A stretch of DNA of 50,773 nt, from positions 1 through 50,773 of the forward strand of contig JABMOM010000016.1 of assembly GCA_013204105.1 (NCBI GenBank), given 5' to 3'. This stretch comes from Flavobacteriales bacterium. GTDB taxonomy: Bacteria; Bacteroidota; Bacteroidia; Flavobacteriales_G; Salibacteraceae. Numbering within the stretch: the stretch's first letter is position 1; every line of letters starts with the position of its first letter. The position numbers were made by a program, and so were the translations under genes. The notes under the pieces were generated by a model, which was given only the letters and a program-made list of their open reading frames with translations, ran no database searches and was not told the origin of the DNA. Shown one piece after another: positions 40,899-49,795 of the stretch.

Positions 40899-42230
40899 AT
40901 GAAAAACCAACTGATGCTCCTGCTGTTGGGCGCCTTAGCGTTCAGCAGTTTGGCCCAGTCGAGCTATACCCTTGACGAGGCGATAAGTTCCGCTCTCAAG
41001 AACAATGAGCTCGTCAAGCAAGCCGACATAGACGTCGAGATCTCACGCGCCAAGGTCAAGGAAACTACCGCGATCGGTTTGCCACAAGTTTCTGGTGAAG
41101 CGTCGCTGAACTATTTCGCCGACATCCCCACGCAAGTGGCTCCTGCTAATGTTTTTGAACCCTCCGCGCCGGCAGACATTCTCGTTCCGCTTCAATTCGG
41201 ATTGCCGTATTCAACCAGCGCGGGGCTAACCGCATCTCAGCTCATCTTCGACGGTTCGTACTTCGTCGGACTGCGTGCGTCAAAAGCATACCTCAACTAC
41301 ACCTTACTGGGGAGGGAAAGAACTCAAATCGAAGTTCGTGAGCAAGTGTCGCAACTCTATTTTGCGGTGATTGCACTCAACGAATCCTTGGAGTCGCTTG
41401 AAAAGAACATGGCGAACATGGAGAAAAGCGCAAACGACGCCAAAGCCATGGCTGAAGTAGGTTTCATGGAACAGCAAGACGCGGATCAGATGAAGCTAGC
41501 TCAATCCAACCTGACGTACCAGATTGACATGGCGACTCGACAGAAGGACAACCTTATGAGCTTGCTGAAATTTCAGATGGGCGTTCCGGTTGACCAAGAG
41601 ATCGAACTCGCCGACAGCTTCGAGGCACTCCTTGGAGATCCAACTGAAGAAGTAGCATTGGATCCACAATTCGCCTTAGAACGGCACATCGATTTTCGGA
41701 CCGTAGATCAAGGGGAAGAGTTGTCAAAGCTCTCCTTGGCAAATCAACGCGCCAAATACTACCCACAGGTAGCCGGATTCTTCACTCATAGCCAGAATGG
41801 ATTTGGACAGGACTTTGGGAAATTGTTCAGCAATGATTTCTATCCGACAACCATTCTCGGGCTTCAGCTGAACGTGCCGATTTTTAGTTCTGGAATGCGC
41901 TACTACCAAACCAAGCAGGCGAAATTGGAATTGGAAAAGACGCAAAGTCAAAAGCAAATGGTGATGCAAAACCTGCAATTGCAAGCCATGAATGCCCGAC
42001 GAGATTACATGAGCGCATCTGAGAACCTCCAGCTTGTGGATGAAAACCTAAAGTTGGCTGAGCGCATTAAAATCAGCACAGAGAAAAAGTACGAAGAAGG
42101 AGTTGTTTCAAGCCTTGAGTACACCCAATCAGAATCACAATACCTACAGACCTTGGCGACTTACATCAGCACCGCCCAGGAGGTATTCAATGCCAAACTC
42201 GCTTTGAATAAAGCACTAGGAATCCAGTAA
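40899..42230 (+). CDS. TolC-family outer-membrane efflux channel
   Basis: A 443-residue outer-membrane factor with a signal peptide (MKNQLMLLLLGALAFSSLAQ). Two TolC repeats are seen, each with long coiled-coil helices (YTLDEAISSALKNNELVKQA; ENLQLVDENLKLAERIKIST) and porin strands (LTASQLIFDGSYFVGL; LQLNVPIFSSGMRYYQTKQA). It is the outer duct of a tripartite pump, coupled to the adaptor and RND genes downstream. Start codon 2 bp after the tetR stop. Confidence 0.92.
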   Translation: MKNQLMLLLLGALAFSSLAQSSYTLDEAISSALKNNELVKQADIDVEISRAKVKETTAIGLPQVSGEASLNYFADIPTQVAPANVFEPSAPADILVPLQFGLPYSTSAGLTASQLIFDGSYFVGLRASKAYLNYTLLGRERTQIEVREQVSQLYFAVIALNESLESLEKNMANMEKSANDAKAMAEVGFMEQQDADQMKLAQSNLTYQIDMATRQKDNLMSLLKFQMGVPVDQEIELADSFEALLGDPTEEVALDPQFALERHIDFRTVDQGEELSKLSLANQRAKYYPQVAGFFTHSQNGFGQDFGKLFSNDFYPTTILGLQLNVPIFSSGMRYYQTKQAKLELEKTQSQKQMVMQNLQLQAMNARRDYMSASENLQLVDENLKLAERIKISTEKKYEEGVVSSLEYTQSESQYLQTLATYISTAQEVFNAKLALNKALGIQ

Positions 42231-42231
42231 C

Positions 42232-43392
42232 ATGAAAACAAAAAACCAACGATACACAACTACGATGAGACCCTTGATTCAATTGTTCGCCCTAGCATTA
42301 GTGCTGTCGGCTTGCTCGCAGCCATCTAGCTCAGAAGATCTTGACAAACTCAAGACTGAGCGGGATTCTCTCAAATCAATGCGCACGGAACTCACTGATG
42401 AGCTCAATGCACTGGAATCGAAAATCGACGCTTTGGATACCAATAAACTGTTGCGCGTAACCAACGTGACGACCGTCGAAGTACAGCCATCGCGCTTCGA
42501 GCATTTCTTCACCGTTCAAGGATCTGTTGAAACGGACCAGAACGCACTGCTTTATCCTGAGGCTGCTGGAAGGGTCACAGCCATCTGGATTCAAGAAGGA
42601 AAAAAGGTCACCAAGGGTCAAAAGTTATTGACCTTGGACAACAGCATCATCACCCAACAAATGCAAGAACTGCAGTCGCGGCTCACCTTAGTGGAGACCG
42701 TATTCAAGAAGCAGGAAAAGCTATGGGAACAAAAAGTAGGATCTGAGATTCAATACCTAGAAGCCAAGAACAACTATGAATCGCTCAAGCAAAACTTAGA
42801 GACCTTGATGGCGCAGAATGACATGTACGTCATCACCGCTCCTTTCAATGGGGTGATCGACGAGGTCAACATTAAGGAAGGCGAAATGGCCGCTCCACAG
42901 ATACCTGCCCTGCGCCTTGTGAATCTAGACAAGGTGTATATCAAATCCGATGTGACCGAGCGCTACTTAGGTAAGATCAAAGCGGGTGATTCGGTAAAGG
43001 TTTTATTTCCCAGCATTGATGAAATGCATGGCACGACCATCTCAAGAATGGGAGAGTTTATAAATCCCGACAACCGCACATTCAAGGTGCGCCTTGAGTT
43101 GGAGAATAAGAAGGGGACGCTGAAGCCAAACCTACTCGGAGAACTCAACATCCGAGACTACGTCAACGACAACGCTTTGGTCATTCCAACATCCTTGATT
43201 CAAATGACTCCTTCCGGCGAATCATTCGTGTATCTGTTGGAAAATGGAGCCGCGAAAAAGACCGAAGTCACCACGGGCATGTCCTACGATGATGAGGTAG
43301 TAGTGCTCACTGGGCTCTCTGCAGGTGCGGTGATGATTGACAAAGGTGCCCGTTCGATCAAGGATGGAGATTCAGTAAACGTGATCCGATAG
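42232..43392 (+). CDS. RND efflux periplasmic adaptor (membrane fusion lipoprotein)
   Basis: A 386-residue adaptor with a lipoprotein signal (LIQLFALALVLSACSQ; lipidated Cys at residue 29 from this start). An N-terminal coiled coil (residues 36-65, LKTERDSLKSMRTELTDELN), barrel-sandwich hybrid (EAAGRVTAIWIQEGKKVTKG, VITAPFNGVIDEVNIKEGE), then beta-barrel and membrane-proximal domains (LLGELNIRDYVND, VVVLTGLSAGAVMIDKG) are visible. It links the RND pump to TolC. ATG 42232 is used; ATG 42265 would give a shorter signal. Confidence 0.93.
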   Translation: MKTKNQRYTTTMRPLIQLFALALVLSACSQPSSSEDLDKLKTERDSLKSMRTELTDELNALESKIDALDTNKLLRVTNVTTVEVQPSRFEHFFTVQGSVETDQNALLYPEAAGRVTAIWIQEGKKVTKGQKLLTLDNSIITQQMQELQSRLTLVETVFKKQEKLWEQKVGSEIQYLEAKNNYESLKQNLETLMAQNDMYVITAPFNGVIDEVNIKEGEMAAPQIPALRLVNLDKVYIKSDVTERYLGKIKAGDSVKVLFPSIDEMHGTTISRMGEFINPDNRTFKVRLELENKKGTLKPNLLGELNIRDYVNDNALVIPTSLIQMTPSGESFVYLLENGAAKKTEVTTGMSYDDEVVVLTGLSAGAVMIDKGARSIKDGDSVNVIR

Positions 43393-43416
43393 ATCAATCA
43401 ATAAGACAAGAGCCAA

Positions 43417-46400
43417 ATGGAACAAAAAAAGAATAAACACATGCGCCAATTCGGGCTGAGTACAGCGAGTATTCAGAATCGGATGACGGTGATCGTGGTG
43501 CTCATCATCATGGTGATCGCAGGATTGATTTCCTATATCAACATGCCCCGTGAAGCCTTTCCGGAGGTCGTCGTACCGCAGATTTACGTAGGAACGCCTT
43601 ACCCTGGGAACTCTCCCGTAGACATTGAAAAGTTCGTCACTCGTCCACTTGAAAAAGAGATTGGAGCCATTTCGGGAATCGATAAGATGACCTCTACGTC
43701 GGTAGAGGGGTATTCGACCATCTTCGTTGAATTTGACTTCAGCGTAACACCTGAGGAAGCCCTCAGCAAGGTGAAAGACAAGGTCGATATCGCCATGGGA
43801 GATCCTGAATTCCCTCGAGACCTGCCGGCTGATCCTAACGTATTCGAGTTGAACATCTCCGAACTGAGTCCGATCATGAACATCAACCTGAGCGGTGATT
43901 TCTCGGTAGAACAGTTGAATGAGTATGCAGAATACCTCGAAGAAAGGATTGAAAAACTTCCTGAAATCACCGAGGTAGACATTCGTGGGGTTCAGGAAAA
44001 GGAAATGAAAGTGAACGTAGACCTCTTCCAAATGCAAGCGAATGAGATCAACTTCAACGACATTTCAAGTGCGATCAGTTCTGAGAACTTAACGATCTCC
44101 GCTGGAAGCATTCTTCAAAATGACATGCGCCGAACCGTACGAGTGGTGGGAGATATTAAAAGCGCAGACGAACTCGGCAACGTAATCGTAAAGCGCGAAA
44201 AAGGAAACATCGTTTACCTGAGAGATATCGCCGATGTAGTCTTTGAATACGAGGAGCCTGAAAGTTATGCACGTGAAAGCTCTGCTACGGTGGTGATGGT
44301 TGACGTGAAGAAGCGCGCTGGTGAGAACTTGATCAACGCTTCTGACCAGATCCAAGACATATTGGTTAAAGCGAGGAAAGAAGTGTTTCCAGAGAATCTA
44401 GATGTGACCATTACAGGTGACATGTCCAAGCAAACCCGAACACAAGTAAACGAGCTAGAAAACAGCATCATTTTCGGAATGATCCTCGTGATCACCGTAT
44501 TGCTTTTCTTCCTTGGCTTGCGCAACGCTTTGTTCGTTGGAACAGCGATTCCGCTCTCCATGTTCATCGCATTCTTTGTGCTCAGCATCATGGGCGTGAC
44601 CCTCAACATGATGGTCCTCTTTTCCCTTGTTCTGGCGCTTGGAATGTTGGTAGACAACGGCATCGTCGTCGTGGAAAACATTTACCGCCTGATGGATGAA
44701 GGCATGGATGCTACTGACGCTGCAAAATATGGCGTAGGCGAGGTCGCTTGGCCCATCATTGCCTCCACAGCGACGACCCTTGCCGCCTTCACTCCGCTCA
44801 TGGTATGGCCAGGGCTGATGGGTGAGTTCATGTTTTACCTTCCTACAACGTTGATGATCGTGCTAGGATCGTCATTGTTCGTGGCCTTAGTGATCAATCC
44901 GGTATTGACCTCCATGTACATGAAGTTGGAAGAAAAAGAAATGAATCCGCGCAGAGCGGTTTCTTTGGGAATGCTGTTCATCACCATCGGCATCGCCCTC
45001 TCCTTTGCAGTGGTTTGGCTGGGTAACCTGGTTATCATCGCTGGCGTATTGGTCATGACGACCAAGTTCATTCTTACCCCAGGCACCAAGTACTTCCAAG
45101 GCAAATTACTTCCCTGGATGGAAGCCTTGTACGAACGCACGTTGCGACACGTATTTCGGCGAAAAAACCCGATTGCCTATTTCATCGGAACCTTTGTCAT
45201 GCTCTTTGTTTCGTTCGGTCTTTTGGGCGCATTCATGCCCAAGATCGTTTTCTTCCCATCCAACATGCCGAACTATGTGAACGTATTTATTGAAGCGCCC
45301 ATCGGCACCGACATTGAGGAGATAAATGATATCACCAAGCAAATCGAGACAGACATCATTGAATACGCCAAACGATTCGAGGTTACGGAAGAAGACCAAG
45401 GATTAACATACAAGTACAACTACTTGATTGAGTCTATCATAGCACAAGTAGGCGCCGGCACGAGTGATCCGAATGAAGGGCCCTCGATGGCTGCCACTCC
45501 GCACAAAGCTCGTATCACCGTTTCTTTCGTGCAATTCCAACATCGAAAAGGTACCAGTACAGCGGTCGTTATGGAGGACATCCGCTCATTGTTAGCTGGA
45601 GTTCCTGGTGTTCAGATTACGGTCGACAAGGATCCTGCTGGACCACCACAAGCGAAACCCATCAACATCGAGGTCTCAGGAGATGACTATGAACTTCTAC
45701 TCGCTGAAGCACAGGAGGTCAAGGAGTTCATCGAAGACAAGAACATCCGAGGAATCGAAGAATTGAAATTGGACGTCGAACTTGGAAAGCCTGAGATGCC
45801 CATTATCATAGACCGAGCAAAGGCGCGGCGATACAACCTATCGACGGCGCAAATTGGCCAAACGCTTCGGAACTCATTGTTTGGCCTTGAAGTGAACAGC
45901 TTCAAGTCGGGCGAGGACGACTATCCGATCATGATCCGATTGCAGGATAAATACCGATACGATGAAGACGCGATGATGAATCAGCTCATCACCTTCCGCG
46001 ACCAAACGAATGGTAAGATCCAGCAGGTACCGATCTCCTCAGTGGCAACCGCTGAGAATTCGACAACCTTTAGTGCCGTGAAGAGAAAAGATCAAACGCG
46101 TCTCATTACCATTTCTTCGAATGTGCTAGAAAATGCCAATCCAAACGAAGTCGTGGAAGAGATCAAAGACGCGTTGGATGGATATGAAATGCCGGAAGAT
46201 GTTACGTTAAAGTTCACCGGCCAGCAAGAGGATCAAGCCAAGGAGATGGCCTTTCTGAGCACTGCATTGATGATCGCGGTCTTTTTGATTTTCTTGATCT
46301 TGGTGGCTCAATTCAACTCCGCCCTTACTCCTTTCATCATTGTGGGGTCCGTGGTCCTTAGTTTGATAGGCGTTTTCTTAGGCCTAGTAATCTTCCAAAT

Positions 46401-46869
46401 GGATTTCGTGATCATCATGACGATGATCGGCATCATCTCTCTTGCGGGTATCGTAGTGAACAATGCAATTGTATTGATCGACTATACCAAGCTGATCATC
46501 GACCGAAAACGCGAAGACCTAGGCCTTGCTGAGAACACCAAACTGCCCATTCCAGTGCTGATTGAGTGCATGGTGGAAGGTGGAAAGACGCGACTTCGTC
46601 CTGTACTTCTCACAGCAATTACTACGGTACTAGGATTGATTCCATTGGCCATCGGACTCAACATCGATTTTATCTCTTTACTGACAGAATACGATCCAAA
46701 GATTTACGTCGGTGGAGATAACGTTATGTTCTGGGGGCCGATGAGTTGGACCGTGATTTTCGGTCTTTCATTCGCCACGTTTCTAACGCTGGTGATCGTG
46801 CCGGTCATGTACTATCTCAAAACGCGCTTCGCCTATCGCCTTGCTGGTGACAGAGAAATGAATATCTAA
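43417..46869 (+). CDS. RND efflux permease (HAE1/AcrB-like)
   Basis: An 1150-residue inner-membrane RND transporter, the proton-driven pump of the operon. It has the normal pattern of one helix, periplasmic porter domain, a six-helix block, second porter domain and a final block. Landmark segments: MPREAFPEVVVPQIYVGTPY at the porter start, LGMLVDNGIVVVENIYRLMD in helix 4 with the proton-relay Asp, and the late IGIISLAGIVVNNAIVLIDY. It is about 100 residues longer than AcrB; residues about 519-550 add a hydrophobic hairpin between the usual helices 6 and 7. The substrate is unknown. Terminator follows 30 bp later. Confidence 0.93.
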   Translation: MEQKKNKHMRQFGLSTASIQNRMTVIVVLIIMVIAGLISYINMPREAFPEVVVPQIYVGTPYPGNSPVDIEKFVTRPLEKEIGAISGIDKMTSTSVEGYSTIFVEFDFSVTPEEALSKVKDKVDIAMGDPEFPRDLPADPNVFELNISELSPIMNINLSGDFSVEQLNEYAEYLEERIEKLPEITEVDIRGVQEKEMKVNVDLFQMQANEINFNDISSAISSENLTISAGSILQNDMRRTVRVVGDIKSADELGNVIVKREKGNIVYLRDIADVVFEYEEPESYARESSATVVMVDVKKRAGENLINASDQIQDILVKARKEVFPENLDVTITGDMSKQTRTQVNELENSIIFGMILVITVLLFFLGLRNALFVGTAIPLSMFIAFFVLSIMGVTLNMMVLFSLVLALGMLVDNGIVVVENIYRLMDEGMDATDAAKYGVGEVAWPIIASTATTLAAFTPLMVWPGLMGEFMFYLPTTLMIVLGSSLFVALVINPVLTSMYMKLEEKEMNPRRAVSLGMLFITIGIALSFAVVWLGNLVIIAGVLVMTTKFILTPGTKYFQGKLLPWMEALYERTLRHVFRRKNPIAYFIGTFVMLFVSFGLLGAFMPKIVFFPSNMPNYVNVFIEAPIGTDIEEINDITKQIETDIIEYAKRFEVTEEDQGLTYKYNYLIESIIAQVGAGTSDPNEGPSMAATPHKARITVSFVQFQHRKGTSTAVVMEDIRSLLAGVPGVQITVDKDPAGPPQAKPINIEVSGDDYELLLAEAQEVKEFIEDKNIRGIEELKLDVELGKPEMPIIIDRAKARRYNLSTAQIGQTLRNSLFGLEVNSFKSGEDDYPIMIRLQDKYRYDEDAMMNQLITFRDQTNGKIQQVPISSVATAENSTTFSAVKRKDQTRLITISSNVLENANPNEVVEEIKDALDGYEMPEDVTLKFTGQQEDQAKEMAFLSTALMIAVFLIFLILVAQFNSALTPFIIVGSVVLSLIGVFLGLVIFQMDFVIIMTMIGIISLAGIVVNNAIVLIDYTKLIIDRKREDLGLAENTKLPIPVLIECMVEGGKTRLRPVLLTAITTVLGLIPLAIGLNIDFISLLTEYDPKIYVGGDNVMFWGPMSWTVIFGLSFATFLTLVIVPVMYYLKTRFAYRLAGDREMNI

Positions 46870-46898
46870 ACATATTAAAAGCCATAGGTAGTAGGTTG

Positions 46899-46936
46899 AA
46901 AAGGCGGTGACCCAAAGGCGTGGTCTCGCCTTTTTT
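46899..46936 (+). terminator. Rho-independent terminator of the efflux operon
   Basis: Stem AAAAGGCG with CGCCTTTT, extended by GACC/GGTC around a bulge, followed by T's. It lies 30 bp after the RND stop. Confidence 0.8.
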
Positions 46937-47038
46937 CCTTTGCCTATCGGGTCAATTCTTGTAAGGAACTGGTTACCTTGACGTCGTTAAGAATCCAAAC
47001 TGAGCCGTTCCTTACATCCGTCAACCGCGGCCTTTCAT

Positions 47039-47046
47039 TATTTTTG
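47039..47046 (+). promoter_or_regulatory. Promoter -7 box for the DsbD-like gene
   Basis: TATTTTTG matches TAnnTTTG exactly and ends 21 nt before ATG 47068. No clear -33 TTG. Confidence 0.48.
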
Positions 47047-47067
47047 TGCGCTTACAAATTCAAGCAA

Positions 47068-49623
47068 ATGAAGCTTAGGTCCATACTGTTTTTCACTTTA
47101 CTGCTCACAGCCCTTCAAGGTTTCGGTCAGATTTACAACCCCGTTAAGTGGACATTTGACTACGTTTTAGACGGCGATGAGCATGCGATTCTGAACTTCA
47201 CAGCAGCCATCGAAGATGGATGGCACGTTTACGCGACCAAGCTAGAGAATGACGGCCCCATCCCAACAGAGATTGTATTCGACGATGTTGAAGGGGCGGA
47301 ATTAGTGGGTGGAATTGAGGAGCCTAAACCTCACAAAGAGTACGATCCGAACTTTGACATGGAACTTTCTTGGTTCGATAAAAAAGTCACACTTCGTCAG
47401 CGGGTGAAACTCACCGCACCAATGGCTACCGTTACTGGTGAATTGACCTACATGACGTGCGACGATTCAAAATGCCTCCCCCCTGAGTACATCGACTTTC
47501 GTTTTGACGTTGAGGCAGCTATCAAGCCCAGCGGTGGGGGTACAGCTAAGAATGCTGCCGCGCAGACCAATGAGATTGTTCCTGTCGCTGAGGTTGCCCA
47601 GGTGAATGGAGAAGACCCAGATGTTGAAATGGCGCCTATGGAAACGCGCGACAGTTCTGGAGATAGTGATGAGATTTTTGAACCAGTATCATGGGAATTC
47701 ACATCGAGGACAAACGAAAATGGCACCGTTACCATCATTGCAACCGCGACGATCGATGACCATTGGCACGTCTACTCCAAAGACCTCCCGAATGAAGATG
47801 GCCCAATCGCAACGGAGTTTAACTTGCTTTCAGGGAGCTATGAGATTGCTGGAGAAGTCAGGGAGCTAGGCGAACTCATCTCTGAGTACGATCCGAACTT
47901 CATGATGGATCTGAATTACTTCTCTCACAAGATGGTCATCGAACAAGACATCGTGGTCACTGGAGACCAAGAGATAGAAGGAGAAGTCTATTTCATGACC
48001 TGTGACGAACAGCGTTGCCTACCGCCCGAATCCGCCACATTCATCTATGACCCCTCTTTGGGTCAGATCGTTACCGCCGAAGAATCGGCAAGATCAGAGA
48101 CGACAACGGTCGATAAACTGACCTCATTGAAGATCAGCTCGATTGATTTAGATCATCCAAAAAACAACTGTGGGGAAGAAGGAAGCACTGGCACTGAAAA
48201 GAAAGGATTCCTTTCCATTTTCTTGCTTGGGTTCCTTGGTGGGTTAGTGGCGCTGCTTACGCCTTGCGTATTTCCCATGATTCCCTTGACCGTTAGCTTC
48301 TTCACCAAAGGGAGCGAGAACAGAACGAAAGGATTGATGAACGCCTTCCTCTATGGGCTTTCGATCTTTCTGATTTATGTGATCCTGTCACTTCCATTTC
48401 ACTTCTTAGACAGCCTCAATCCTGAGATCCTGAACACCATTTCCACGAATGTCTGGCTCAACGTCTCGTTCTTTGTAATCTTCGTCGTATTTGCGATTTC
48501 TTTCTTTGGCTACTTTGAACTGACGCTTCCAAGTGGTGTTGCCAACAAGGTTGATTCCGCCTCCAGTATCGGAGGCTTGTTGGGTATCTTCTTTATGGCC
48601 TTGACATTGGCGATCGTATCCTTCAGCTGCACCGGCCCGATCCTGGGCTCCCTGCTTGCTGGATCGCTTACTTCTAGCGGCGGCGCCATGCAATTGACCG
48701 TTGGGATGGGAGGATTTGGTTTGGCCTTGGCCCTTCCATTCGGTCTATTCGCAGCGTTCCCAGGATGGTTAAACTCTTTGCCTCGTTCTGGTTCTTGGCT
48801 CAACACGGTCAAGGTTGTTCTTGGCTTTGTAGAACTGGCACTTGCCGTAAAATTCCTTTCCAATGCAGACCTTGTGGAACACTGGGGATTGCTTAAGCGC
48901 GAGATATTCTTTGGGCTATGGGTCATCATCGGAACGGGCCTCGCCTTGTACTTGCTTGGTTTGATCAAGTTCCCGCACGACAATCCGAATGAAAACATCG
49001 GAATTGGCAGAAAAGGCCTTGCTGCGGTGGTCATTGCATTTGTGTTGTACCTGATTCCTGGACTCACAAATACGAAGTATGCGAACCTGCAATTGTTGAG
49101 TGGATTCCCACCACCCCTGTTCTATTCCGTTTATGAGAAGGATTCGAACTGTCCACTCGATATCAACTGCTTCAAAGATTACGAAGCGGGTCTGGCATAC
49201 GCAAAAGCCAATAACAAGCCAATCATGATCGACTTCACCGGCTGGGCTTGCGTGAATTGTCGGCGTATGGAGGAAAATGTTTGGGTCAAACCAGAGATAT
49301 ACGAGCGCCTCAACAACGACTTTGTTTTGATCAGTCTTTACGTGGACGACCGCAAAGAACTCCCTGTCGGAGAGCAATTTGAATACACAACAGAAGATGG
49401 TCGAAAGAAAAAGATCAAAACAGTAGGAAACAAATGGGCTACGCTTCAGAGCGAGACGTTTAAGAACAACAGCCAGCCCTATTACGCGCTGATGAGTCCA
49501 AATGAAGAGCTGCTAACACCACCCGTTGGGTACACGCCTGATGTGGAGGAATACAAGGCTTTCCTTGATTGTGGACTGAATGCATTCGAGGCCAAGGCAG
49601 ACCCATCATCCGCAGCCGATTGA
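47068..49623 (+). CDS. dsbD: DsbD-like thiol:disulfide reductase with two N-terminal sensor domains
   Basis: An 851-residue protein. Signal peptide 1-21. Two copies of the DsbD alpha domain follow: residues 22-160 (WHVYATKLENDGPIPTE, CDDSKCLPPEYI) and about 210-350 (WHVYSKDLPNEDGPIATE, CDEQRCLPPESA), each with the CxxxxC pair. Then an eight-helix CcdA-like domain (TPCVFPMIPLTVSF, SCTGPILGSLLAGS with the membrane Cys residues) and a C-terminal thioredoxin domain with WACVNCRR (Cys728, Cys731). It passes electrons from cytoplasmic thioredoxin to periplasmic proteins. One alpha domain is usual, so the duplication is notable. ATG 47068 is chosen because MKLRSILFF begins the signal peptide. Confidence 0.92.
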   Translation: MKLRSILFFTLLLTALQGFGQIYNPVKWTFDYVLDGDEHAILNFTAAIEDGWHVYATKLENDGPIPTEIVFDDVEGAELVGGIEEPKPHKEYDPNFDMELSWFDKKVTLRQRVKLTAPMATVTGELTYMTCDDSKCLPPEYIDFRFDVEAAIKPSGGGTAKNAAAQTNEIVPVAEVAQVNGEDPDVEMAPMETRDSSGDSDEIFEPVSWEFTSRTNENGTVTIIATATIDDHWHVYSKDLPNEDGPIATEFNLLSGSYEIAGEVRELGELISEYDPNFMMDLNYFSHKMVIEQDIVVTGDQEIEGEVYFMTCDEQRCLPPESATFIYDPSLGQIVTAEESARSETTTVDKLTSLKISSIDLDHPKNNCGEEGSTGTEKKGFLSIFLLGFLGGLVALLTPCVFPMIPLTVSFFTKGSENRTKGLMNAFLYGLSIFLIYVILSLPFHFLDSLNPEILNTISTNVWLNVSFFVIFVVFAISFFGYFELTLPSGVANKVDSASSIGGLLGIFFMALTLAIVSFSCTGPILGSLLAGSLTSSGGAMQLTVGMGGFGLALALPFGLFAAFPGWLNSLPRSGSWLNTVKVVLGFVELALAVKFLSNADLVEHWGLLKREIFFGLWVIIGTGLALYLLGLIKFPHDNPNENIGIGRKGLAAVVIAFVLYLIPGLTNTKYANLQLLSGFPPPLFYSVYEKDSNCPLDINCFKDYEAGLAYAKANNKPIMIDFTGWACVNCRRMEENVWVKPEIYERLNNDFVLISLYVDDRKELPVGEQFEYTTEDGRKKKIKTVGNKWATLQSETFKNNSQPYYALMSPNEELLTPPVGYTPDVEEYKAFLDCGLNAFEAKADPSSAAD

Positions 49624-49795
49624 GCTAGATTTCCCTCCTTTCAAGAGCTCCCTTCCATTGGACGCACGCGTTTCGGTATGTATTTACGCGCCCGTCACTG
49701 ACAATTGCAATTCTTACAATATCAGCTTGCAGTTTCTGCATGCAACCTAGGCGTTACTTCTGACATATTTGAGCCTTTCAAAAACCACAATTGAA
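49624..49795. other. Intergenic region before the YifB gene
   Basis: 172 bp without a gene. It contains AATTGCAATT, a 10-bp palindrome followed by TTACA (about 49710-49725), similar to ATTGCAATTGTATTTACA upstream of the TetR gene (about 40231-40248), and a TTTCTGCATGCAAC string near 49735. No terminator and no exact TAnnTTTG box; CATATTTG (49764-49771) is one base off. Confidence 0.4.

Noticed and set aside
43372-44037. A 221-residue minus-strand frame over the RND gene start
   Set aside because: Shadow of the RND permease with low-complexity His-rich sequence and no family.
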